From positions 34,966,045 through 35,030,044 of the forward strand of contig OY759221.1 in NCBI GenBank assembly GCA_963662175.1: a DNA stretch of 64,000 nucleotides, in the 5' to 3' direction. Positions 42,967-53,884 of this stretch are shown here, piece after piece. The translations under genes were made by a program, and so were the position numbers. Source of the stretch: Aradus depressus. Taxonomy: Eukaryota; Arthropoda; Insecta; Hemiptera; Aradidae. A model generated the notes under the pieces. The model was given only the letters and a program-made list of their open reading frames with translations. It was not told where the DNA came from and searched no databases. Numbering within the stretch: the stretch's first letter is position 1; each line of letters starts with the position of its first letter.

Positions 42967-43313
42967 AGGGCGCCGGTAGCTCAGTGGTATGCGTGCTTGA
43001 CTTCTGAGCTCATGGTCGTGGGTTCTTAGCCCGACCGAGGCCCTTAGTTTATTTTATCTGGGAGGTAAAATAAACTTAAGCACGCCGTCCTTCGGATGGA
43101 ACGTTAAGCGATGGTCCCGAGCCTGTACGATGTCAGGTACTCGTTAAAGACCCCTACCCTAGATGAATAAAAATTTAGGGTAGGCAAAATTTAGGACTCC
43201 CACAGTAGAGTCGGGCTCATGTCCACCAGAGTGACGAAAGAGCGCTCTGGTAGTAGGCGATATGACCTCGTAGTTAAAGCCCGGGCATGAGTCATAAAAC
43301 CTAAACCTAAACC
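42967..43313 (+). mobile_element. SINE-1, full length, 14-bp TSD
   Basis: TCATATATTCATTG flanks it at 42953-42966 and 43314-43327. Nearly identical to 23129-23474 over the body; tail AACCTAAACCTAAACC. Confidence 0.95.
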
Positions 43314-43327
43314 TCATATATTCATTG

Positions 43328-43984
43328 CTGATTTAGAGTGGCTCGGGAATTGCTACTTTTTTCGGTGGGTTTAATCTCTTCTCGTACAGGTTTCCTTTGA
43401 AGTTGAAAGGAAGATTCTAGTTACTGTTCGTGTTTTATTTTTTTAAGAAATAAATTTGGTGAAGAATGAAGGTTTTTTTGAAATGTAAAAACAGGATTAT
43501 GGAAACTTTAGATACCCAAGAATATGTAACCTAAGGACAAGAAAGGCGAAAAGATATGAATAAAGTAACCTGTTTAAACCTATGTACGAAATTTATTTTA
43601 GTTTAATGCCTTGAATCTGTTTTACTTCCCCAGGTATAGAAAGTATAGGGGAAGTTATGTAATCGGTCAGAAAATCGGGAGTTTCATGTTTTCCAAAAAT
43701 GATTTTTCTAGTACCTGGTTTCAGGACATGTGTTTGGTCCAATCTGATATCCTTGCTCAACAGCGAGGATATTTATTGTAAGGATGCAGATTTCCGACGG
43801 AGTCTTAATAAAAACATTTTTATTTAAAAGTATTATTTTTTTTCGTCTAATTTACATTGGCCTTGACCTCTTGACCCCTGGATGACCTCTGTTGATAGGC
43901 TTCAAAGTTCTGGCTCCGGAGTATAGAAAGAAGTTCTATGGAGCATCCTCTAAAACGTTTTAAGAGATCCTCCACAATATGACA
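43328..43984. other. unassigned; HE 5' end at 43624-43700
   Basis: acttccccaggtatagaaag then tataggggaagttatgtaat is an HE 5' hairpin and start. Otherwise no feature. Confidence 0.5.
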
Positions 43985-44150
43985 TCATGATGACAACATT
44001 CTTTCATAGATGCGGTAGTAAGATGTGGGACGAGATTTTTCAGAGAAATGAAAGACATTGTCTCCCTACTGTTTTATTTTTAACCAGAACCGGTTTCAAA
44101 GCAACTGCATCATCATCAGTGGCACATCTAAGAATACCTATAAAATATAA
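43985..44150 (-). mobile_element. class C Penelope-like fragment
   Basis: Inverted equivalent of 36690-36845: agtaagatgtgggacgagat, gaaatgaaagacattgtctc, then the hammerhead and gtggcacatctaagaatacc. Confidence 0.6.
44082..44126 (-). ncRNA. hammerhead ribozyme-like motif (class C)
   Basis: Minus strand: cca, CTGATGA (44119-44113), stem II atgcagttgcttt (weak), GAAA (44097-44094), CCGGTTCTGG. Core bases are intact; stem II has a U-U mismatch. Stem I TGG pairs with CCA. Confidence 0.6.
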
Positions 44151-44884
44151 ATATGGTAAAGGCTCAGGGTGCAGAGTTACAAATAATACTGGCTTACCCC
44201 AACCGTACAGTGTGGAGTCTAATGAAACACTGGTTTATTCATTCACTCTATGTACTTGCAAATACAAAAAAACATTCATTCAAACTAATATGGTTTGAAA
44301 AATAACGAAAATAAATATATGCAATAATAAAATAACTATGCGTTAATATAAATTTTAAATTAATATTATTTCAACAACAGCCAAATTAATTTTTGTCATA
44401 AAAAGAATGTTACATGCGTACCTTCCGAGCGAATCGAATTTTGTCATAGCCGCCGTAGATGGTGACTCTCTTCCCACATTTTTGGAAGCCATTTAAACGG
44501 AGGAAATAGTTTGAATAGACTGAGTTAAAACTTAGGTTAAATTTCCCATAGAAAGATTCACAACAATTCGTTGAAGTGTTTGGGAGCCAACTCAGACGGT
44601 TCCCCTAATCAGGAAATTTCTAGGCTGGAGCCAAATCGGACATTGAGAAAAGAGATACGAAAAGGATAGCACACTTTCCTTTTTACAAGAGTGCCATGTC
44701 TTCTTTCTAAAGAATCACTATTCTTTCCATACGTTCGCTTCCTCCGAATTACTCTGCTGTCTTTCCTGCAGATCACTATTCCTTCTTCCTGACCGGTTTA
44801 CCAAGAACTCTTCCCTCATGATTCCTTTTTCCCCGATCCATTACCTTCTTTCTCACAGCATTCTTTCCGTCATTCTACATTTAC
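44151..44884. other. no feature seen
   Basis: Unassigned. Pyrimidine-rich patches (tctttctaaagaatcac; cttctttctcacagcattc) resemble splice acceptors but no exon can be supported. Confidence 0.4.
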
Positions 44885-45545
44885 GCTTAGTTTCAAAACT
44901 GGCTAAGTCCAAAAAAATAAAAATCTGAGATATTTCAGGAAAATATTTTTTGAGATATTTCCCAACTTTTAGTAACAAGATAGTCGAAAAAAAAAATGTT
45001 TTCTTAACGAACATTATTAAAAAATGTATTTTTTAAAAATTTGATTTTCAAAACCAGCTAAGTCCAATATTTTTATTTTCAAAACCGGCTATGTCCAAGA
45101 ATTCATTTCTAAAATGAAGTCCACATGTTACGATGAAAAGTATTGAATCTAATAAGGTAAATCTACCCATTATACCGTGACTTTAAGGATTTCGCGTTAT
45201 TTAAACAGACGATACAACTGAAATATCGATGTAATATCGATAATCATAAGCAAACAAAAATACTTTTTTTTTTCTACAAAATTGAATAAATTCTTATTTT
45301 ATTTTCAAACCCGGCTAAGTCAACTTGCTTAGATTCAAAACCGGCTAAGTCCAAACATTTTTTTTCGTTTTCTGTGTGTATTCACTTACAAAAAGTAGCC
45401 GGACTACAGAAATTAAAAGTTATTTCCATCAGCAATATGCCAAATATAGTGTTTTCTATTTTTTTGAATATTCATGCACCTGGAGAGTTATTTGTTGTTT
45501 TCTCAAAATTAACAAAAGTGGACTTAGCCGGTTTTGAAACTAAGC
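44885..45545. mobile_element. 661-bp TIR element with AAAACCGGCTAAGTCCA subterminal repeats
   Basis: Left end GCTTAGTTTCAAAACTGGCT then aagtcca; the right end is its inverse with 26 of 27 matching. The motif AAAACYGGCTAAGTCCA recurs at about 45052, 45083, 45309 and 45337, all in left-TIR orientation. There is no transposase. The interior is AT-rich. Multiple subterminal copies of a TIR motif usually mean cooperative transposase binding. The motif resembles those at 56.3 and 61.3 kb. Confidence 0.8.
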
Positions 45546-46299
45546 CCTTTCTTTTAATCTGTCTAGCGTTCTCTTTCTGACAACCTCCATGACAGCTGTA
45601 AATTTCATCCTTCCAAGACTGTCCCCCCAGACAGCACATAGGGGCCTTATGTTATCGATCCTGGTGTTAACGAGGAGCGGTGGCGGGTGTAGGGCGGTGT
45701 CCCTGTAATTGTTGAAGGGGGGGGGGGGGGGGGGCTTCGCGCCACCCCCACTAAAAGCTTTCTCTGGTCCTGTTTCCAACCCCGCAGTGCTTCTCGCCTT
45801 CAGCGGTCCTTTCCATAACCCCCCACTCGCCACAATGTCAAAAAAATAAAGACAAAACGATAGAAAAACCTGATGGAACTACTGACCACTGATTTTTTTT
45901 TTTTTTTTTTTACTCTCCCATTCCTTTTAATGAAATTAGCGAAAGTAAATAAGACTTAATAACAATTGTTAAAATATATTTGAATTATGTTATTATAAAG
46001 AGTAGCAGTGAGTGACAGAGCTCATGTTGAAGTTATCATTGGCTATCACAGTTTAATGATAAGGTTTCTATTATGGTCAGCAGTCCGATTGTTTGTGATT
46101 ATAGTTTGGTTCATATCCCACGTAGTCAACAGTTCACCAATCAACAAGACGGGCATAGAGAAAATCACCAACGGGAGGCACAATATAAGGGGTTCTTTCA
46201 TTATATTCATTGAATATTACTTCTTAAGTATAAAAAAATATCTGTTAGTTACTGAATAGCAGGAACAGGAAACTTTGGCGCGGAACGAGGACAGTTTTT
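45546..46299. other. no gene called; 18-G run
   Basis: A GC-richer patch (45570-45835) includes 18 G at 45717-45734. A 97-codon minus-strand frame there runs through the G run and is not credible as a gene. An 83-codon plus-strand frame at 46008-46259 has a hydrophobic segment (LLWSAVRLFVIIVWFISHVV) but no family resemblance. Confidence 0.35.
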
Positions 46300-47020
46300 T
46301 TTTATACCTTTAGTATAAGAAAGTACATGTTGTAATTGTGCGGAAATCCGAGATGCGAGTTTTTAACGAATTTTCGCGTTTCGAGGCGGGGCGAACACGT
46401 TTTGACAATTTTCGCTTTGATATCTGTTTGTGTTAGTTATTGTGACACATGCTATTGTGGCCTTAATTAAGAGGCCATACGCTCTTTCGTCGCTCTGGTG
46501 AATATGAGCCAAACTCTACTGTGGGAGTCCTACCTTAAATTTTTTATTCACCTAGGGTGTTTACCATCGCTTAACGTTCAATCCGAAGGACGGCGTGCTC
46601 AAGGTTTTTTTACCTCCCAGATAAAAAAAAAAAAAACTAAGGGCCTCGACGGATTTCGAATTCGCGATCTTGAGCGCAGTGTATGCGATTAGAACAATGT
46701 GAGCACTCTATGTAAACTATAAACTTGTCAGATGTCACATGTGCTAACTTATATCAGATTATATTTTGGCCGAATTCGAACGAAATAATAAGGCTATTTT
46801 TCTTCGAGCCTTAAGTACATTTAACAGATTATCGTTTATATTTCTGACCTAATCAAAAATCTCTTAAAATACAAGTTGAAGAGAAAACTGAAAGGCATGT
46901 TTTATATGGTAGATATTTTTGGAAAATAATGCCGAAAACCGTCTTAAAAGTCGTTTTCAAATTAATTTTTCTAAGGTGTTTGCTCGATTTATTTGCTCTT
47001 GAGCCTTTTTCACCACATCG
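46300..47020 (+). repeat. R3 repeat interrupted by SINE-1
   Basis: The 5' part (tatacctttagtataagaaa; gacaattttcgctttgatat) stops at about 46455. R3 resumes at about 46695 (aacaatgtgagcactctatg; aagttgaagagaaaactgaa). Confidence 0.65.
46463..46690 (-). mobile_element. SINE-1, diverged, truncated at both ends
   Basis: ccatacgctctttcgtcgct through ctaagggcctcgacggattt. The B-box region is ttcgaattcgcgat. The first stem's spacer has expanded into an A run. No clear duplication. Confidence 0.8.
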
Positions 47021-47082
47021 ATGAAGAGAGAACGAAAATTTAATTGATTACTTCACGCTGAGGAACATTCATCGACGACTTT

Positions 47083-47377
47083 ACTTCCCCAGCTGTACGA
47101 AGTAGGTATAAGGAAAGGTATGTAATCTGTCAGAAATTCGATGCGGAGTTTCCGACCTCTAGATTCCAAAAATGTCTGTGTGTCTGTGAAACACGATAAC
47201 TCCCGGTAGAATGAATTTACCGACACGAAACTTTAAATGTGAATCCAGGACTTTCTAACAATGACACCTACTGTTTTTCAGTCAAATTGACCAAAGGGAA
47301 GGGGAGATTAGTGAAGAGGCTTAACATAAAATAACTGCCGATGTAATGAATGTATCGACACAATTCAAAAACCTTAA
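47083..47377 (+). repeat. HE copy joined to the tail of another
   Basis: An HE 3' end (attcatcgacgac, to 47079) is followed after TTT by a new HE 5' end (acttccccagctgtacgaag, from 47083). The new copy contains its first two blocks and is then cut by the pogo element at 47380. Confidence 0.75.
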
Positions 47378-47534
47378 TACAGTAGATTCTCGATATCTTA
47401 TCTTCAAGGGGACGACGGAAAAATACGATTTATCAAAATGTTCACTAAATCGGGATTAAGAAATATCGAGGGTGAAAAAGAAAAAAATACATAATAACGA
47501 AGGTTTTTATATATTTTATACGTACATATAACTT

Positions 47535-47914
47535 AAACGTGATACCTCGTATGCGACATTTTTCCGAAAATCGTTTTTTTTTTTACCAAAAAAAACAAGA
47601 AAAAAAACTTGATCTAGTGGGATCTCGTATACAACATAAAACGAAAAAACAGTGAAATACGGTTTGAAGAAGTATACTTTGCGGAACGAAAAGAAAGGAA
47701 TGGGAACGAATATCTGGTGAAACCTGGTAACTCCGTCAAGTACGTTAATTCTTTACTTGGATTTGCAAACTAGCTTAAAAACAATTCATGGCATGCATAT
47801 ACATCTTACGTGATACAAATGTCGGAAAAATTGACGTTTCCTATAAAGTATATTTTTTTAATCAGTTTTTTGTCTCCTGTGAAGTTGGCTTTTTGCACAT
47901 ACGAGGTATCACGT
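47535..47914. mobile_element. nested MITE with GTGATACCTCGTAT termini
   Basis: aacgtgatacctcgtatgcg at the left is inverted as catacgaggtatcacgtt at the right. Related internal phrases (gggatctcgtatacaacata; gtgatacaaatgtcggaaaa) look like subterminal repeats. No ORF. Confidence 0.7.
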
Positions 47915-47953
47915 TCAGACCGACATACACTATGTATTGTACATTAAAATAAG

Positions 47954-48546
47954 TCAATGCTTGACAAACATGTATTGACGAATTTTTTTTTTTTTTACTA
48001 AACTATTTGCTCGGGTGTTATCAATCGGATTTTCAAGAGTGTTAATCGCAGCGAACACGTTTTCGTCGTGGCGTACGCTGTTCGTAAATTGCTTGTCCTC
48101 TTTAAGAGTAATCCTACGAATATTGTCTTCTTCTTCTCTATTACCTTCAACATACACGTCGGGACTAAAATTTCTAATGTCGGTCAGTATTGCCACGTCA
48201 TCATCAAAATGGACCAAGTGCTGAAAAGTGACGGGATTTTCTTCATTTTGTGATAAAGAGATGCCATCTAAAAGGGTCTTCGATTTCATGTTCCGGTTCC
48301 GTTGGCGATAGATCCCTTCTTTGTGAAACCACAAGTTTGGAAACAATTTTTTATTGTAGTTGCACTTATGTTTTTCCATGGTTTGTCGGCTATCATCATT
48401 GCTGAAAACAATGTCAATTTCTTCCTCCAGACTGTCCAGGAATTGCATAACCTCTTCCTTCCAGCTGAAATGATTTCTTTTTTTGTTTTCACGGAGAGAC
48501 TACTCTCTTTGTAGGGCCATGGTGAAGACTGAACTGCTTTTTTCAT
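47954..48546 (-). pseudogene. pogo/Tigger transposase C-terminal remnant, frameshifted
   Basis: One minus-strand frame (48546-48286) gives ADKPWKNISATTIKNCFQTC then GFTKKG; the W-x4-TIKNCF-x-CGF pattern is the well-known end of the DDE domain of Tigger/jerky transposases. A second frame (from about 48300 to 47954) continues with ENPVTFQHLVHFDDDVAILT, matching the acidic C-terminal tail of the same family. A shift at about 48285-48300 separates them. Upstream, STKRFITRIIPIKRMNRE (to about 48670) may be the preceding part, cut by the unit at 48667. Catalytic acidic residues, the CENP-B type HTH and the start are missing. Confidence 0.7.
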
Positions 48547-48666
48547 ATTTTTTTTGCGGAAAACAACATAATATAAACAAACAAAATCTTAGAAAAGGGC
48601 CCTCTCTATTCATACGTTTTATCGGAATTATACGTGTTATAAAACGTTTTGTTGACATCAAATGTA

Positions 48667-49793
48667 GTGGTGTCAAACTATCGATAGTATCGATAGTTGT
48701 TAGCAAAACCGATAGTACTATCGATAATTCTGAAACATGAATTTTGAACAAGAATAGTAATCGCCGCTGTCGGGAAAAGAGTTCGGTTTCCCTACGAATG
48801 GCTATTCTGTCAGTAACCATGAAAAGAGGTTTCGTCCTTATCGGTATTATCAGTTCCTTTAACCTACTAGTTACTAGTTAATATATTTTTATTAAATAGT
48901 TAATATGTTTTTATTTAAAAAAACATTTTTTATTGAGAAAAACAAGTTTTTTGAAAATGTTTAGTTCAGTTACCAACCAGTTCATGTAAAATAAACTAGT
49001 ATGTAAACCAAGAACCTAGACTGAAAAAAAGGTGCACCTCATGAGGGCGCCGGTAGCTCATTGGTATGCGTGCTTGTCTTCTGAGCTCAAGATCGTGGGT
49101 TCGAAACCCGACCGAGGCCCTTAGTTTATTTTATCTGGGAGGTAAAATAAACTTAACACGCCGTCCTTCGGATGGGACGTTAAGCGATGGTCCCGAGCCT
49201 GTACGATGTCAGTTACTCGTTGAAGACCCCTACCCTAGGTGAATAAAAATTTAGGGCAAAATGTAGGACTCCCACAGTAGAGTCGGGCTCATGCCCACCA
49301 ATGTGACCAAAGAGCGCTCTGTTAGTAGGCGATATGACCTCGTAGGTAAAGCCCGGGCATGAGTCATAAAACCTAACCTAACCTAACCTGAAAAAAAGGT
49401 TATGTTAAGAATAACTATATTCTAGTGAAATTTAGCATCATGTGTGCTGTTCTATTTTGTGGCCCTAGGATCATCTGCTTTGTGGTAAGATGGAAAATGA
49501 ATAAATTAGGTGCCTACCTTATTCATATAGAATATAGAATTTACAGTTCCTCCTTACAAGTCTGGTGCATGTCACGTTTTTGTCATCCTGGAAAAAAATA
49601 GTGTAAAAATTCAGTAAACTTATAACATATAGAGAATATAGGTGAGAAATTGGAAAATACAAGAATGCTAATTTTAAATCACAATTTCAAATTCGATAGT
49701 GCAATCGATATACAATACAACCATCTATAACATCCAATTGTCAAATCTAAAAGAATAATCGATAGCACTATCGATAGTTCAACACCACTTCTC
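48667..49793. mobile_element. inverted-repeat unit with ATCGATAGT termini
   Basis: agtggtgtcaaactatcgat at the left is inverted as atcgatagttcaacaccact at the right, with additional tatcgatag palindromes next to each end. The termini resemble hAT-type ends (AGTGGTGT), but the 8-bp flanks do not match. The interior is AT-rich and holds SINE-1. It interrupts the pogo transposase remnant. Confidence 0.6.
49034..49387 (+). mobile_element. SINE-1, 13-bp TSD
   Basis: CTGAAAAAAAGGT at 49021-49033 and 49388-49400. Full head with canonical B box, tail AAAACCTAACCTAACCTAAC. Nine extra bases (gcacctcat) precede the head. Confidence 0.95.
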
Positions 49794-49937
49794 ACTCGAA
49801 AGGGGGAAAAAAAACTACATTATACCGAAGGGACCGAAATGCATTGGTCTTATACGAGTTAACGAAATTTTTTGAAGGCACCGGCAATTTTTTTGCGATT
49901 TATTTCGGGATATACGATACAACGGGATTCTACTGTA

Positions 49938-50514
49938 TATCATTTTTGAAATCAGGAGTTGGAAAACATGCAGGTATAAGTGGTTGTGCCACTAAATTCC
50001 ACAAAAATATAATGAAGATAGGATTTGTTGTTTGTGGATTAAACCATTATTGTCTCATAAAATCTCAATTTTATGTAGAGCTCAAATCAGAATTCACTGT
50101 GACCGTTTGGCCTTCGTCAGTCCCAATAAATAATTTGAGTAATGGACAATAAAGTGTGCTAAGGTTCCATTCTCTTTGATTTATGTCTGGACAATATGAC
50201 CCTTCTCTACAGTTACGATCGATCCTCCATAATTTCATTTATATAGGTTCATTTAACTATCTTATTATTGAACAGTGTGAGAGGTTCTACGGGTTTTTGA
50301 ATATCATTACCCTCCAATCATTTCATCCATGTTTTATGGAATCTTGTGAAATAAAATCAGTGATTTTCTGTAAATTTTATCTGTTCTGTAGTCCATTCTG
50401 AAGAAAAATAGTTGTAAATTGTTTTTTGATCGTCTTTTATCATGTTTTTGTAAATTTTTATTGATAACTGTGACTGCTAATTATGGAATGCATGAAAATA
50501 TCTATACTAATATA
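49938..50514. other. no gene called
   Basis: A 102-codon plus-strand frame (49844-50152) starts inside the pogo end and has no domain. The rest is unassigned. Confidence 0.35.
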
Positions 50515-50823
50515 GGTTAGGTTAGGTTTTATGACTCATGCCCGGGCTTTAACTACGAGGTCATATCGCCTACTACCAGAGCGCTCTTTCGTCACTCTGG
50601 TGGATATAAGCCCGACTCTACTGTGGGAGTCCTAAATTTTACCTACCCTAAATTTTTATTCACCTAGGGTAGGGGTCCCATCCGAGGGACGGCGTACTTA
50701 AGTATATTTTACCTCCTATAAAAGGTAAAAGATAAAATAAACTAAGGGCCTCGGTCGGGTTTCGAACCCACGATCTTGACCTCAGAAGACAAGCACGCAT
50801 ACCACTGAGCTACCGGCGCCCTC
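50515..50823 (-). mobile_element. SINE-1, internally deleted, 14-bp TSD
   Basis: TCTATACTAATATA flanks it at 50501-50514 and 50824-50837. A deletion removes gacgttaagcgatggtcccg and the following stretch; a small duplication of ataaaaggtaaaagataaaa alters the first stem. Confidence 0.95.
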
Positions 50824-50867
50824 TCTATACTAATATATAAAACTACTCAACCGATTTGGATACTTTT

Positions 50868-50970
50868 CAAGAAATAAAAGACACTCTTTTATTTTAGACC
50901 AGAACTAGTTTTCAACGCAACGGCGTCATCACCAGTAGCACATCCCAACCGTACAGCCTCATTTAACTTT
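50868..50970 (-). mobile_element. class C Penelope-like fragment with mutated hammerhead
   Basis: Minus strand of 50896-50938: CTGGTGA in place of CTGATGA (A6 changed to G), intact stem II gacgccgttgcgtt, GAAA, and stem III AACTAGTT, which is still a perfect palindrome although its sequence differs from AACCGGTT. The A6 change should abolish cleavage. Confidence 0.6.
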
Positions 50971-52268
50971 GCCTCGTATTTTTGCCTTCTCTGATAAAAA
51001 ATAAAGCTAACATCCAGCCGGTTTCCATCCAGCTATCTTTAAACCCAGAAGGAAAGTTGCATACTTTGAGCAGGTTAGGCTGATCAGGTGAGCGAGAACG
51101 GCCCTCCTCTCTGCACTTAATATTAAAAATTATCAACAAAAAGAAATGTATTGACAGGTTATTTTTGAAACCAGAAGGTGGGAAAACATTAAACCCACTT
51201 GACTAATAATTGTACCTAGCCTCGTTTTAAGCAAAGGATAAACTTAATGAAACAAGGGATCATTTTCTGCAGGGCAACGCCGGTTAGGTTTGCTAGTTCT
51301 GTCAATTACAGTTAAATTTAACAGATCATTAAGCTCTACTTTAACAAACCACTGTTCTCCCTCAGTTCCTAATCCTCCCGTTTGGAACTCTGCCATCCAC
51401 TTTCTTAATGACTTAATCTCTAATTACTATTGCTTTTATTTAAAAAAATAAAATACAACATTTATAATGATTTTCTATATCGGAAAATAATATATAAGAT
51501 AGAAGGAAAATCCCTGCGATTTGTTCATAGGATATTTCGGTGTAGTCAAACGGTCAGTTATATTTCCCGATCTATACGAAGTATAGGGGAAGTTATGTAA
51601 TCGGCTAGAAAAAGTCATCGGGGAATTATTGGCCATCCGAATTAATCAAATAAATTTTGGGTGGAGGAGGGCCCTCCCATCACCGGCCTCAAAATCAGGG
51701 AAAATTTAATGTTATTTCCAAACCCATAAGAAATACTAACCGTGCTGATAATGTTATAATAACCTGCTTACAGTTACTTACCGCTATACACTCGAGTTCA
51801 ACAATAGAAACTTAATAAACCCGAGTTTACTTGAAGAATTTATGAGGCATAAAATTATCCACTAGATTAAATTTTGACAGGAAAAAGGATCTGGCTGAGA
51901 TGGGGTTTATGTGGTGGGGTAAAATGTCAGAGGGTAAACACGTTATGCCAGGGCAAAACCATTCTTTGAAAAGGCAACAGTAACGGCGTGAAAATATTCG
52001 TAGGGGGTTGTCTAAGGCCTTCGTGTTGTTCAGATTTTCTGAAGCGAAGAAATATTCTCTCGTATAATGAACTCTACGATTACAGTGGGTATTGTTATAA
52101 GGGCATATTCTCTCAAATTTTTCTAGTTTGGTTTTTTTAGCTCATGAAATTAATAATTAATTATTTTCTTAATAATTTAAAAAAATAAATTTGTAGATAA
52201 AACTTAAAAAACAAATTTTTTATTCAATACTTTAATTCGTAGGTCGCGCGGTTTGCGAGATATCCACA
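50971..52268. other. no gene seen; HE 5' end at 51565-51620
   Basis: cccgatctatacgaagtata then ggggaagttatgtaatcggc is an HE start. Other parts, including 51300-51420, are unique-looking but without exon signals. Confidence 0.4.
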
Positions 52269-52971
52269 TTAGGGTGGAACGAAAAAATCACCTTTTGATT
52301 TTTAATTTGGAATAGCGCAGAAAAGTTGCCTTTTAGTGTAGATAAGATAAATAAAAAATATTGGAGTACGTCTTGAGGTGCCGCAAGGACCTTAAAGATT
52401 CATAAAAACACACTTTTTTGGAACTTTTTCAAATATTTTTGCGTGTCTCGATTATGTGATTTTTAATTTGGAATAGCGCAGAAAAGTTGCCTTTTAGTGT
52501 AGATAAGATAAATTAAAAATATGAAAAATATTGGAGTAGGTCTTGAGGTGCCGCAAGGACCAGTTTAATGTGGCAATGAAGTAGAAACAAACATTTTGCA
52601 GCTGTAACATTTGTAATCATTAAGGATACAGAAGTAAGAAATACAAAGTTTGACATTATAAAATATTTTTTTATTTTTATTATATTTTATAATTATTAAT
52701 TTTTTCAAATTCTAATGCTTATATATGCATTTAAAACCATCTTTTGTAACATTATATGTACGAGAAATTCTTAAAAAATAATTTATCAAAGTTTAAAATT
52801 TTTTCAATTTTTTTACAAACTTTAAGCTCTCTTTTGCGGCACCTCAAGATGTTGTAGTATTGCAACCAATTTTTTTTAAATTCTTTTTGAACTTAAAAGG
52901 CAACTTTTCTCCACTATTACCAAACTAATAACTAAAAAAAATTTTAAAAGGCCATTTTCGTTCTACCCTAA
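52269..52971. mobile_element. 703-bp element with long degenerate TIRs
   Basis: ttagggtggaacgaaaaaat at the left is inverted at the right as cgttctaccctaa. Within the arms agaaaagttgccttttag and cttgaggtgccgcaag recur, inverted on the right (aaaaggcaacttttct; gcggcacctcaaga). The left arm is itself duplicated (52299-52392 and 52450-52562). No ORF. Confidence 0.75.
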
Positions 52972-52989
52972 TGCACATGCTGTAAATCT

Positions 52990-53234
52990 TTTTTTTTTTT
53001 TTTTTTTTTTTTTTCAGGGGGAGGTGTAAGACCCTTACGGACAAAGGGAAGTAACTAGCTTCCCGATAGTGTGGGGATTGCACCCACTAAAAACACCACC
53101 CCCTCCTGGGTGCTTTCATCCCTGGTGTGGGACCATAACACCCTCTCTGTAAACCGTTCTAAGATAAAATCCATTTTTTAGACTAATTTACGTGAAAACG
53201 GTTAGTCCTATCGAAAAATTAATTCTTACCTAGG
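52990..53234. other. T run, unassigned GC-richer patch, R3 trace
   Basis: A T run (52988-53015) precedes a GC-richer block (53016-53150) containing accaccccctcctgg. 53155-53240 resembles R3 (aacggttagtcctatcgaaa). Confidence 0.45.
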
Positions 53235-53345
53235 ATTTAGGAGCCCCTATGTAAGTCAACTATTGAATATTAGCGCAAATGGTCAACTGCTTTCGAAGGG
53301 GAAGCGGAAAGTTAATGAATTAATTCGTTCTGGGGAAGATTTTTT
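53235..53345 (+). repeat. HE 3' portion
   Basis: aggagcccctatgtaagtca, tattagcgcaaatggtcaac and cgttctggggaaga; the palindrome is absent. Confidence 0.65.
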
Positions 53346-53884
53346 TTTCATAAATTGGCTTTCCCTCCCCATCAAAGCATTATCAGTTATTACTGATAAA
53401 TAGATTTTATGTAAAAACCGCTACTTTCATCTTAAAGAATTCTTCCAGGAAATTATCTCTGAAAGCTGAAATTTTGTGACTAGTTACATAATTCTCCTGT
53501 GGTATTTTGTGATTAAGTGACCAGAGACCATTTCTACAGTTGGTATGTGTGAAGATGGTTTAATCACATTCGCACAAGAACATTTGTGCTCTCAACCGTT
53601 AAACATGAGCATAAATATAATTTTCAGACATTCTACTGTAAATGGGAACAGTGCTCATTTATGTATTCGATGGGCTGTATTTATGTATTTCGTACAAAAA
53701 ATGCGGTAAATTGTAAATATAAAAATGAATATGGAAATCACACAAACTTTTATCTAAATGTTCAATAAATATACTGGCATTGCAGGGTATAAGAATGTCT
53801 ACCTCAAGATTACGCTGTTTAAAGAGACAAAATGAAATGATCTGTAATATATATTTTTTACAGACATTTAGTTTACATTTTTCG
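53346..53884. other. no gene seen
   Basis: Weak minus-strand HE traces to about 53500; the rest unassigned. Confidence 0.35.

Larger units (their letters stand above)
47380..49935 (-). mobile_element. pogo/Tigger element, 2556 bp, broken, with nested insertions
   Basis: TA-CAGTAGATTCTCGATATCT at the left; gataCAACGGGATTCTACTG-TA at the right, where the inverted terminus reads CAGTAGAATCCCGTTGTATC. The TIRs match in the first ten bases and diverge later. A transposase remnant is on the minus strand (47954-48670). Three insertions are nested: a MITE (47535-47914), an inverted-repeat unit (48667-49793) and SINE-1 (49034-49387) inside that unit. The host site is within an HE copy. Confidence 0.75.

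Noticed and set aside
45540..45833. 97-codon minus-strand open frame
   Set aside because: It crosses an 18-G run that gives a proline tract; length there is unreliable and the rest shows no family pattern.
48667..49793. A confirmed hAT transposon
   Set aside because: Termini resemble hAT ends, but the 8-bp flanks (atcaaatg and ctcactcg) do not match and no hAT coding sequence is present; left as an inverted-repeat unit.
49844..50152. 102-codon plus-strand open frame
   Set aside because: It begins inside the pogo terminus, has no recognisable domain and its composition equals the surrounding AT-rich DNA.
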